DNA from: Bacteroidota bacterium
GTDB lineage: Bacteria > Bacteroidota > Bacteroidia > B-17B0 > Aurantibacillaceae
Reading direction: 5' to 3'
Length of the DNA: 34,818 bases
Assembly (NCBI GenBank): GCA_023251755.1
Contig: JAHEYF010000044.1
Span: 1 to 34,818, forward strand
Positions 24,547 through 33,084 of this stretch are shown piece by piece. The notes under the pieces are model-generated. The model did not search any database, was not told the origin of the DNA, and worked only from the letters and a program-made list of their open reading frames with translations. The position numbers and the translations under genes are program-made. The stretch's first letter is position 1, and every line of letters begins with the position of its first letter.

Positions 24547-26100
24547 TTGAACTTAAAAGGGAAGAATAAAATAAAATTACTATTTATAGGGCACGATGCA
24601 AGTCTGACAGGGGCTCCCCTTGTATTGTATTATTTAATCGAAAAAATAATTGCCACAAAAAAATACGATTGCGCCCTGTTTCTCCTAAAGGGCGGGCATA
24701 TTGCAGGCCGTTATAAAAAATTAGGCATTCCGGTATTTATACAGGATCAGTTGCTGTTGTCGCCCATAGAGTTTGTGTATTCATTAAGGCCTGATCTTGT
24801 TTATGGCAACACCATACTCAGCTCACCTTTGCTTGCAGAAATTGGAAAATCAAAAAGGATTCCTGTTATTTTACATGTTCATGAATTAAGTCATTCCATC
24901 CAGACTTTAATAGGGAGAACAGAGCTAAAAGACTATTCGCTGAATATCAATACGATTATCGCAGCGGGCGCGGGCGTTTTATCTTGTTTGAAAAATGAAG
25001 TAAAAATTAAAGGGCCAAAGCTTATCAGTGTTGAAGAGTTCGGGCCATTTAAAACATTAGCCGCAAGGTGTAAAAAAATAAAAAAAAATTATTCCATTCT
25101 GCCAGACATTACCAATAAACAACAAATTGTTTTGGGCTGTGGTACCGGGTATTGGAGAAAAGGGGTTGATGTTTTTGTGCAAGTAGCCAAAAAAGTTACT
25201 GATCGGTTGGGAAATGTAATTTTTGTTTGGGTAGGAGCCCTTGCTCCGTTAGAGATGGAACAGCTGGAATACGACAAGAAAAATCTCGGCCTTTCAAAAA
25301 AATTAATTTTTACCGGCCCTAAGGACACTACTTTACCCTATTTTAAAATAAGCAGTTTGTTCTTACTTACTTCACGTGAAGATCCATTCCCCCTCGTTTG
25401 CCTTGAAGCTGCGAGCATGAACGTTCCGGTAATTTGTTTTAATAAAGGTACCGGGATCATTGAATTTGTAAAAGAAAAGGCTGCGGTATCGGCAAAATAT
25501 CTTGATGTTACAGATACTGCTGAAAAAGTGATAAAGTTATTAAATGACAAAAATGCAGCGATCAAACTAACCGAAAGAGCTTATAAAAAAACAATAAATA
25601 ATAATACCGCTGAAAAACTTGTTCCAAAAATTGAAAAAGAAATAAGTGAACTCGTGAGCGGATCAAATCCGGTTTTAGACCTTGCGTATAAAAATCTTAA
25701 TTCAAGTATTGATGGAAATAGAGCCTTAGTGTCGAAACTTTATTTCGACAAGGCAATGGATTTTTGTGAAGAAAAGGTTTTCAAATCATTTTTGTTTTTC
25801 ACTTCCAAAGTCAAATTTGAGGTTTATTTTTATCTGAATAAAAGATTAGATGTTTTTAATCTAAGATGGGATCCAATTGATTTTGGAACTTGTCATCTGA
25901 AACTTACTGAAGTGTCAGGGATTGAACAATCGGGAAAAAAAGTTAACTTCATAATTAAAAGTATTCCTCACAATGGGAATATAAGTCCTTTAAAAAAGAG
26001 CTATATTTATTTTAATCACGACGATCCATTTTTACTTATTATGAATCGGGGTAACTTTACTGAATTACGAATAAAAGGGGAAATGATTATTGTTATCTAA
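24547..26100 (+). CDS. GT4-type glycosyltransferase with an additional C-terminal beta domain
   Basis: 517 residues. The GT-B core covers about residues 10-370: FIGHDASLTGAP at the N-terminus, HVHELSHSI in the acceptor domain, then GCGTGYWRKGVDVFVQVAK and SREDPFPLVCLEAASMNVPVI (EX7E-like donor site). Residues 422-517 form a separate strand-rich segment with LRWDP and HDDPFLLI, resembling non-catalytic beta-sandwich domains appended to some polysaccharide enzymes. The start is TTG at 24547: a stop codon sits immediately upstream, no ATG precedes the conserved core, and AGGTG at 24536-24540 is suitably spaced. It follows hddA by 29 bp. Confidence 0.85.
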   Translation: MNLKGKNKIKLLFIGHDASLTGAPLVLYYLIEKIIATKKYDCALFLLKGGHIAGRYKKLGIPVFIQDQLLLSPIEFVYSLRPDLVYGNTILSSPLLAEIGKSKRIPVILHVHELSHSIQTLIGRTELKDYSLNINTIIAAGAGVLSCLKNEVKIKGPKLISVEEFGPFKTLAARCKKIKKNYSILPDITNKQQIVLGCGTGYWRKGVDVFVQVAKKVTDRLGNVIFVWVGALAPLEMEQLEYDKKNLGLSKKLIFTGPKDTTLPYFKISSLFLLTSREDPFPLVCLEAASMNVPVICFNKGTGIIEFVKEKAAVSAKYLDVTDTAEKVIKLLNDKNAAIKLTERAYKKTINNNTAEKLVPKIEKEISELVSGSNPVLDLAYKNLNSSIDGNRALVSKLYFDKAMDFCEEKVFKSFLFFTSKVKFEVYFYLNKRLDVFNLRWDPIDFGTCHLKLTEVSGIEQSGKKVNFIIKSIPHNGNISPLKKSYIYFNHDDPFLLIMNRGNFTELRIKGEMIIVI

Positions 26101-26124
26101 TACATAGAAGGAATAAAACAAGCA

Positions 26125-29100
26125 ATGAAACGAATTTTAAATAAGTTAAAGCAAAAATTAAGTAAGCCAAAGAAGGAAGAACTCGCCGGGTTAAAAATTC
26201 CTCATGACATATCAGAAATAATTGAACACATTAAGCATTCAAAATTATTTGATGAAGATTATTATATTTCACGTTATTTAGAAAATAAATCCCCAAAAGA
26301 AGGAGCCATTCTTCATTATCTTCAACAGGGTGCAAACAAACATTACAATCCCAATGATGTTTTTGATACCAACTATTACCTTGAGACTAATTCCGATGTA
26401 AAAGACGCGCAAATTAACCCCCTTTTACATTTTATTATTTATGGCTGGAAAGAGGGGCGGAATCCATCGGATAAATTTAACACCAATTTTTACCTCAACC
26501 TTTATACCGACGTAAGGGCTATAGGTATAAATCCATTGTATCATTATTTAAACTGGGGTAAAAGTGAAGGCAGGTTGCCTGTTAATAAGAACTATTACGA
26601 TCCCAATTTACTCAACCAAAATCTGGAAAACGTTTTGATAGACATTAGTCAATTCAGTGATAATTATTCCGGATCCCCTGGTAAGGTAGCTGTTCATTGC
26701 CATATTTTTTATTTTGATTTGATTAATGAATTTTCTTATCATTTGAATCAAATTCCATTTCCTTTTGATGCATTTATTTCCGTAACAAGTGAGGAAGGTA
26801 AGCAGGTTTGCACCAAAGAATTAAAAAAAATCAGAAATATCACCAACTTAAAGGTTGTAAAAGTCTTTAACCGCGGAAGGGATATTGCTCCTATGTTATG
26901 TGAATTTGGGGAAAAACTAAAGGAGTACGATTACATCGCGCATATTCAAAGTAAAAAATCATTGTATAACAATGGAGCTACAAATGGGTGGAGGGAGTAT
27001 CTTTTTAATGGCCTGTTTGGAACTGAAAAAAATATAAAACGAATTTTTAAATTGTTCTCTGATAATGAAAAATTAGGGATTATATATCCGCAGGGGTTTA
27101 CGCAATTACCCTATATGGCTTATACCTGGCTGGCGAATAAGTCTGATGGGGCTATGCTCTGTGCACGCATGGGAATAAAAATGCCTGAAGGTTATTTTAA
27201 TTTTCCGGCAGGATCAATGTTTTGGGCCAAAGGAAAAGCTCTGAGACCTTTATTGGACTTAAATCTTAAATGGGAAGATTTTCCGGAAGAAAAAGCACAA
27301 ACCGATGGGACAATTGCACACGCCATAGAACGTTTGATTGGCGCCGTTCCAACAGCTACTGGATATAGTACCAGAATAATTAAAGACCCCGATACCTTTT
27401 CCTGGTCACCTTTTCGAATTGACCAACAATATTTACCCCGTAAAATTAACGCAGTTGAACTCGCAATAAGTGATGAACAAATAAAAATTGTAGCATTCGA
27501 TATCTTTGATACATTGTTGGTTCGCCCACTTATAAATCCTGACCATACCAAACAGATTGTTATCCAGCAATTGAAAGAAAAAGAAAGAGAAGTATTTAAA
27601 AATTTCAGGGCGCAGGCAGAAGTTCAGGCCCGGTTGAAACACGGAAGGGATATTGGGATAAATGAAATTTACTCCGAACTTTCTATTATCAGCGGATTAA
27701 AACAAGGGACTCTGCATAAAGTAAAAGAATTGGAAGAGCAAATAGAACTTGCGTCCGTAGGGGCAAGAAATGAAGCCGTTGAAGTATTAAAATTTGCTCT
27801 GCGTTCTGGGAAAAGAGTAATTTTAGTAAGCGATATGTTTCTTAGAGCAGAGACAATTAATCGTATGTTAGTTCAAAATAATATTACCGGCTGGCATAAA
27901 CTTTATCTTTCTTCCACTGAAGGAACCCGCAAAGACACCGGCAAACTTTACGCTAAAATGTTAGAAACTGAAGGGGTGAAGGGAGAAGAAGTATTAATGG
28001 TAGGCGACAATGAACGGTCTGATATACAAATACCATCAGATCATTTTGGGATGAAATGCCTTCACATCTTACGTGCCAATGATTTAGCAATGGATTTACC
28101 TTCTTACGCTCCTTTTGTTAATCAGAAGATAATTAGTGGAGATTTAAATAAAGAACTTACCATCAGTTTAATTGTACAAAATGATTTAAATAAAATTAGT
28201 GATTTTAGTGATAGTGACACTAATATTTTTGCTCCTGAAGCATATAAAACAGGGTTTAATGTTGTTGGACCAATTGTATTGGGGTTTTGTCAATGGCTGA
28301 TCGACAGAGCTAAACAGGAAAATATTGACAAACTATATTTTCTGGCGCGTGAAGGTAAGTTAATAAAAGAAATCTATGATAGTTGGGCAAAAAACACCAC
28401 GGGTGCTCCCAAAAGCTATTATTTACAAGTTTCCCGCAGAACCGTTTGCGTACCTCAAATAACAAACATAGAAGATGTCTGGGCAATTGCCCAGTCGGAT
28501 TTTTTTCCAAATGAAATCAGCAGTTTCCTATTTGAACGTTTTGGCATAGAGTTAAGTGATAAAAAATGGGAAGAAATTTATGAGAAAAGATTATGGGGAA
28601 AAAATAAATCACTTGAAATTAAACAAAAAAATATTGAAGAAATTAAACCCTTGATGGAACACCTGTTCCCCGAAATATTGAAACAGGCAGGAATAGAGAA
28701 AAACTCCCTGCTAAAATATTTAGACGGAATGGAATTAATGGATAAAAAAAATGTTGCGATTGTTGATGTCGGTTATTCGTGTACAATTCAAAAATCCTTA
28801 AATATATTATTACCTAAACCCATACATGGATTTTATTTCGCTACTTCACACCTTGCAGAAAATAACGTCCCAAATGGTGTTATTTTTGATGGTTGTTACG
28901 TACACAAAGGAATTCCCCGTTTCGAAAATTCGAAGGTTTTTACTCATAGTTTCCCCCTCGAAAAATTGCTAAGTGCAAATGATCCTCAAATTATAAAATA
29001 CATACTGTCGAACAATGGTAAATTGCAAAAGATATTTAAAACGCTAAGGGAAGCTGAGTCCAACACCATTGCTTTGCGCAACAAATTGCAGGAGGGGGTG

Positions 29101-29283
29101 AATGCGTATACACTTGCCGCGGTAAAAATTAAAAAAACACTACACCCTTCATTTAGACCGGATACTGAAATAGCCAATACTCTTTATTCTCGTTTTATAG
29201 AAGATGATTTGTTGACCAAAAACTCCCTGCTCGAAAAATTGGTACTTGATGATGATTATTGTGGCCGTGGTTTAATTAGTTGA
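26125..29283 (+). CDS. Multidomain FDxxYYL-repeat / RgpF-like / HAD (COG5610-like) protein
   Basis: 1052 residues. After a basic N-terminus come three tandem repeats of the type FDTNYYLETNSDV...NPLLHFIIYGWKEGR at about 41-78, 80-117 and 118-155. Residues 187-430 match the rhamnan-synthesis RgpF-like domain (NRGRDIAPML, then HIQSKKS and WREYLFNGL). Residues 454-650 form a HAD-like domain: DIFDTLLVRP (Asp459), VSDMF (Ser569), KDTGKLY (Lys607) and VGDNERSD (Asp628, Asp633). Residues about 700-1052 resemble the helical C-terminus of COG5610 proteins (YFLAREGKLIKEIYD). The position after Asp459 that normally holds the second Asp is Phe461. It probably acts on glycan assembly in the cytoplasm; the exact reaction is unknown. 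AAGGA at 26108-26112 may be its ribosome binding site. Confidence 0.85.
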   Translation: MKRILNKLKQKLSKPKKEELAGLKIPHDISEIIEHIKHSKLFDEDYYISRYLENKSPKEGAILHYLQQGANKHYNPNDVFDTNYYLETNSDVKDAQINPLLHFIIYGWKEGRNPSDKFNTNFYLNLYTDVRAIGINPLYHYLNWGKSEGRLPVNKNYYDPNLLNQNLENVLIDISQFSDNYSGSPGKVAVHCHIFYFDLINEFSYHLNQIPFPFDAFISVTSEEGKQVCTKELKKIRNITNLKVVKVFNRGRDIAPMLCEFGEKLKEYDYIAHIQSKKSLYNNGATNGWREYLFNGLFGTEKNIKRIFKLFSDNEKLGIIYPQGFTQLPYMAYTWLANKSDGAMLCARMGIKMPEGYFNFPAGSMFWAKGKALRPLLDLNLKWEDFPEEKAQTDGTIAHAIERLIGAVPTATGYSTRIIKDPDTFSWSPFRIDQQYLPRKINAVELAISDEQIKIVAFDIFDTLLVRPLINPDHTKQIVIQQLKEKEREVFKNFRAQAEVQARLKHGRDIGINEIYSELSIISGLKQGTLHKVKELEEQIELASVGARNEAVEVLKFALRSGKRVILVSDMFLRAETINRMLVQNNITGWHKLYLSSTEGTRKDTGKLYAKMLETEGVKGEEVLMVGDNERSDIQIPSDHFGMKCLHILRANDLAMDLPSYAPFVNQKIISGDLNKELTISLIVQNDLNKISDFSDSDTNIFAPEAYKTGFNVVGPIVLGFCQWLIDRAKQENIDKLYFLAREGKLIKEIYDSWAKNTTGAPKSYYLQVSRRTVCVPQITNIEDVWAIAQSDFFPNEISSFLFERFGIELSDKKWEEIYEKRLWGKNKSLEIKQKNIEEIKPLMEHLFPEILKQAGIEKNSLLKYLDGMELMDKKNVAIVDVGYSCTIQKSLNILLPKPIHGFYFATSHLAENNVPNGVIFDGCYVHKGIPRFENSKVFTHSFPLEKLLSANDPQIIKYILSNNGKLQKIFKTLREAESNTIALRNKLQEGVNAYTLAAVKIKKTLHPSFRPDTEIANTLYSRFIEDDLLTKNSLLEKLVLDDDYCGRGLIS

Positions 29284-29303
29284 ATTTATTTCTAAAGTTA
29301 AAT

Positions 29304-30029
29304 ATGCCCAGAATAAACATATTAATTCACATTTATTATCATGAATCTTTTCAAGTAATTAGTCCATACATTTCAGCACTCAAACAATACAAACCCTTTT
29401 TTCTTTTTTGCTTAAATCAGGGTAGTACAAAAACCGATTCGCTTGCATATACTATTCGGAATGAATTCCCTGACTCAGTACTTATTTTTACTTCTAATAT
29501 TGGGAAAGATATAGGTGGAAAACTAGCACTCATCGACCTGGCTTTACGATTGGATATTAAGCCGGATTACTTTATTTTACTTCACGATAAAAAAAGTCCA
29601 CACACTACTTTAGGTGAAATGTGGAGGGAAAAACTTTTCCGCATTATTGAACCATTAAATATTGACACGGTGTTGGATACTTATAATACGGATAAAAATG
29701 TTGGTATAATAGCCGCCCGGGAGTTCATTATTAATGAATACGATAAAGACCTGGGTACTTTCAATTGTACAAGTAATGTTTTTTTAAAAAAATTGATTCA
29801 GGAATACCAGCTTACTGCCCGCAATTTTGACTTTGTTGGAGGGACTATGTTTTGGGTAAGGGCTGAAATTTTTTCTACTTTCTTTTCCAAATACCCTCCT
29901 CTGGAAATAAGGGCTACCTTAGAAAAAGGAAATGTATTGGATCATGAACATGGAACAAACACCCATGCCTGGGAAAGAATGTTAAGCTGGATTGCAACAG
30001 ACCAGGGTTACAAAATAAAAGGTATTTAA
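29304..30029 (+). CDS. RgpF-like glycan synthesis protein
   Basis: About 241 residues from the ATG at 29304. A TTG at 29280 overlaps the upstream stop (TTGA) and would add eight residues; because this cluster uses TTG elsewhere, it remains possible. The sequence is a short stand-alone RgpF-like domain: a first strand INILIHIYYH, then NIGKDIGGKLALIDLA, LLHDKKSPH and MWREKLFRI, with GGTMFWVRAEIF further on. These words parallel NRGRDIAPML, HIQSKKS, WREYLF and AGSMFWAK in the preceding protein. RgpF proteins are implicated in transferring sugars during rhamnose-glucose polysaccharide synthesis. The stop overlaps the next gene's ATG by 1 nt, so translation is probably coupled. Confidence 0.78.
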   Translation: MPRINILIHIYYHESFQVISPYISALKQYKPFFLFCLNQGSTKTDSLAYTIRNEFPDSVLIFTSNIGKDIGGKLALIDLALRLDIKPDYFILLHDKKSPHTTLGEMWREKLFRIIEPLNIDTVLDTYNTDKNVGIIAAREFIINEYDKDLGTFNCTSNVFLKKLIQEYQLTARNFDFVGGTMFWVRAEIFSTFFSKYPPLEIRATLEKGNVLDHEHGTNTHAWERMLSWIATDQGYKIKGI

Positions 30030-30928
30030 TGAATACACTTAATTTTATTGCTGATACAATGCCCGCCACAGAAATACTTAAAACTATTTCAGGGAAAACA
30101 GTTTTTTCCATTGAAATCAAACAAGCCTCCGATATTCAAAAAATAAATTTACAGTACATTCACTCAAAATCGTTTTACCTTAATACAAGTTGTTATTTGT
30201 CGCTGTATTTTAATTTCAATACCAAGGATGCCAAACAGACAATAACCGAATTAGTGAACCAAAAAAACACACTCATACAGCTTTTTTTTCATCCTCACTA
30301 TGAAAAAATAAATGGCCAGCCTGTGTTATTTTTCAATTTGAATGGTGAGAAGAATGAGGTGAATGAAGCGCTTATTTCTTCAATTACTGCTTATTGCACT
30401 CAACAGGGATTTGACGGAATTAAATGTATTTATACGGGAGAGAGAACTGTTTCTTCAATAAATAATTTCTCCTTCTTGCATCAATATCAGGACCTGAATT
30501 CTTTTACTACAGCCTATTTTCACTTATTGTCAAAGGAATTTTATATTGCTCAGTATTATGGAATACTAAAGGCCCCACAAAATATAATTGGAGACATGAT
30601 TCATTCCAAATTAAAAACAGAAGCTAATTTCAAGAAAGAATTTCCAGCTCAATTTAACTTTGCCAAACAGTATTGTTTTTTTAAAAAACAAGTATCATTA
30701 CTTGAAAACGAATTAGAATGCACAAAGGAAGACTTAAAAAATCAAAAAATTTATTTAAAAATTATTAAAGAGCAGGATGAAGCACTTAAAATAAATGAGT
30801 TTTACCAGAATGAATATGAAATACTACCCCTGTGGTATAAAAAGTTTGGCCATGTAATAAAGGTTTTAATGGGGAAAAGAGCCTGGCGCTCCTTATTCGA
30901 TAATAATGTAAAAAAATACAAGCATTGA
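30029..30928 (+). CDS. Short WbsX-like (GH99-like) glycan-associated protein
   Basis: 299 residues, starting in a TAATG overlap with the previous gene. Residues about 90-150 (FFHPHYEKINGQPVLFFNL, then YCTQQGFDGIKCIY) resemble the part of WbsX/GH99-like proteins that reads HPxYxxxxGKPxxxxY, but the N-terminal portion normally carrying YHPWF and WTNV is absent. A coiled-coil-like segment follows (about 215-262, KKQVSLLENELECTKEDLK), and the C-terminus ends in a basic aromatic tail (LPLWYKKFGHVIKVLMGKR). The tail could dock on the membrane or other cluster proteins. It may be a degenerate or regulatory relative rather than an active enzyme. The stop overlaps the next start (TTGA). Confidence 0.6.
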   Translation: MNTLNFIADTMPATEILKTISGKTVFSIEIKQASDIQKINLQYIHSKSFYLNTSCYLSLYFNFNTKDAKQTITELVNQKNTLIQLFFHPHYEKINGQPVLFFNLNGEKNEVNEALISSITAYCTQQGFDGIKCIYTGERTVSSINNFSFLHQYQDLNSFTTAYFHLLSKEFYIAQYYGILKAPQNIIGDMIHSKLKTEANFKKEFPAQFNFAKQYCFFKKQVSLLENELECTKEDLKNQKIYLKIIKEQDEALKINEFYQNEYEILPLWYKKFGHVIKVLMGKRAWRSLFDNNVKKYKH

Positions 30929-33081
30929 AGTATTGGCTCCTCACATCTGAATTCCCTCCTGTATATGGAGGTGGTATTAGCACCTACTGTTTGGAAACGG
31001 CTAAGATGTTAGTGTCCAATAAACACGAAGTCATCGTTTTTACACCTGATTTAACTGTAAATGAGACCAATGAAATTCAAGACAAAGGTTTTAAAGTCAT
31101 TCGTTTCAACCCCGGTAAATATTATACTTCCTCTTTTTTGGGTTATGAGGCCAATCTCAGTTATGCCTTTTCGCAAATCGTTCAACAATACATTGAAAAA
31201 CAAGGGACGCCTGATGTAATAGAAGCGCAGGAATACATGGGTATCGCCTATTACCTTTTACAATTTAAGCACCTTGGCTATCTTGTTTTTAAAGACCTTA
31301 AGGTTTTAATTACCCTGCATGCCCCTTCGTTTTTATACTTAGAATACAACAAGGTAATATATCATCGCCTACCCTATTTTTGGGTTGGGGAAATGGAAAA
31401 GTTTTGCATACGTGCGGCAGATCAGCTCATTTCCCCCAGCAAGTATTTAGTGGATGAAATAAAAAAAAGAATAGATGTTTCGGGTTTAAACATTCATATC
31501 CTTCAAAACCCTTACTGTGTTAACTGGAACAGACCGGAACAAGTCATTCAAAAAAATAAAATTGTCTTTTTTGGCAAGCTTATCCCACAAAAAGGTTGTT
31601 TGGAACTGATTGCTGATTTCAAACAATTATGGATCGGCGGCTTCAAACATCCCTTGTTAATGATTGGAGGAGGAAATCACTTATACCATCCGGAAGGGAT
31701 GGACATGATAGACTTTATCCGGAAAAAATACCGCAAAGAAATCAGGCAGGGCCTCTTGTGCTTATTGGGCGCTATTCGCCCGGAAGAGTTGAACCGGCAT
31801 TTATTGGATGCGCATATCATTGTAATACCAAGTCTTGTAGATAATCTTCCATACACCGTTTTGGAGGCTATGGGTAGAGGAAAAATAGTTTTGGCTTCGG
31901 TACAGGGTGGACAAGCAGAGGTGATAGAAAATAATGTGGATGGTTTTTTATTTGACCATGAACAACATGGTTCTTTTCAGCAGCAATTACAGAAAATAGT
32001 AGAATTAAATGATGATGAAATGAATGCAATAAGCAAGCAGGCTTATGATAAAATAAAATCCCGGTATTCATATTCAACTGTATACGAGCAAAAGTTAGTG
32101 CTTTTACAGGAATTGATGACTAAAAAAACTGAACAGGAAATTTTTCCGTTCATTCGTCCAACACAGGCAAAACAAAGTATAACAATCAATACCAAAGAAA
32201 AAACGCCTTTATTGTCTGTTGTCATTCCTTATTATAACATGGAGAAATACGTGGAAGAAACACTTGTATCACTTCGGTGTTCCGAACATAAAAACATGGA
32301 GATCATCATCGTTAACGATGGTAGCGATGAGAAAGAGAGCAAAGAAGTGTTGAGCAGACTGGAGAGTAAATACACCCTGAAAATAATCCATCAGCAAAAT
32401 CAGGGGCTGGCCATAGCCCGAAACAATGGTGCTTTGCAGGCCAGTGGGGATTATTTAGCTTTTCTGGACCCTGATGATACAGTGGAACCGGCCTATTATT
32501 CAAAAGCACTGCAGGTGTTAATGAATCGCACTAACGTTTATTTTGTAGGTTGCTGGGCCAAATATTTTGGCGAAAGCGAAAAATACTGGCCCACTTTTAA
32601 TCCCGAACCTCCCTTTTTATTGGTACACAATACAGTGAACAGCAGCGCCCTGGTATATAAAAAGCAGGCCTTTTTGCAGGCCGGGCTCAACGATGCCCGC
32701 ATGCTGTACGGAATGGAGGATTACGAAGGTGTAATCAACATGGTAAAACAGGGCTTTCAGGGAGTGGTCTTACCCGAGGCCTTATGGAACTATCGATTAA
32801 GGAGAAATTCGATGGCCAGGGCATTTACTGTCGACAAACAACTGTATTTGTACCGTTTAATTTCCGAAAAACATGCTGATTTTTATGCTACCTTTGCCGC
32901 CGATATTTTTAATTTATTAAACGCAAACGGGCCAGGCATAAATTACGACAACCCTACCGTATTTTATAACCTCCCGGGAACAGGTTTTATAGGGCAGAAA
33001 GTGAAACAGGCTCTTATTACAACAATTAAATCGAATGCCCTGTTGCGGAAAGCAGCACTAAAAATTAAACGACATTTGTAA
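30925..33081 (+). CDS. Bifunctional glycosyltransferase (GT4 fused to GT2)
   Basis: 718 residues in two enzymes. Residues 1-400 are a GT-B fold GT4: WLLTSEFPPVYGGGISTY at the start, then IVFFGKLIPQKGCLELI and PSLVDNLPYTVLEAMGRGK with VQGGQAEVI. Residues 430-660 are a GT-A fold GT2: LSVVIPYYNMEKYVEETL, VNDGSDE (Asp465) and FLDPDDTVEP (DxD at Asp515/Asp517). A basic C-terminal tail (KAALKIKRHL) ends the protein. The start codon is TTG within TTGA overlapping the upstream stop; the natural N-terminus begins exactly here and the first ATG is at residue 28, so TTG use is strongly supported. The two active sites may add two successive linkages of the repeat unit. Confidence 0.9.
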   Translation: MKYWLLTSEFPPVYGGGISTYCLETAKMLVSNKHEVIVFTPDLTVNETNEIQDKGFKVIRFNPGKYYTSSFLGYEANLSYAFSQIVQQYIEKQGTPDVIEAQEYMGIAYYLLQFKHLGYLVFKDLKVLITLHAPSFLYLEYNKVIYHRLPYFWVGEMEKFCIRAADQLISPSKYLVDEIKKRIDVSGLNIHILQNPYCVNWNRPEQVIQKNKIVFFGKLIPQKGCLELIADFKQLWIGGFKHPLLMIGGGNHLYHPEGMDMIDFIRKKYRKEIRQGLLCLLGAIRPEELNRHLLDAHIIVIPSLVDNLPYTVLEAMGRGKIVLASVQGGQAEVIENNVDGFLFDHEQHGSFQQQLQKIVELNDDEMNAISKQAYDKIKSRYSYSTVYEQKLVLLQELMTKKTEQEIFPFIRPTQAKQSITINTKEKTPLLSVVIPYYNMEKYVEETLVSLRCSEHKNMEIIIVNDGSDEKESKEVLSRLESKYTLKIIHQQNQGLAIARNNGALQASGDYLAFLDPDDTVEPAYYSKALQVLMNRTNVYFVGCWAKYFGESEKYWPTFNPEPPFLLVHNTVNSSALVYKKQAFLQAGLNDARMLYGMEDYEGVINMVKQGFQGVVLPEALWNYRLRRNSMARAFTVDKQLYLYRLISEKHADFYATFAADIFNLLNANGPGINYDNPTVFYNLPGTGFIGQKVKQALITTIKSNALLRKAALKIKRHL

Positions 33082-33084
33082 GAT

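Noticed and set aside
29280-30928. Possibility that the RgpF-like and WbsX-like genes are one gene split by a frameshift
   Set aside because: They are in different frames, but the TAATG overlap provides an ATG at the junction, both products have complete-looking ends and they match different families. A frameshift is possible but not required.
24547-31000. Search for a transposase, integrase or tRNA insertion site that would explain the AT-rich block
   Set aside because: No such gene or terminal repeat was found, so transfer by a mobile element is not supported by the sequence itself.
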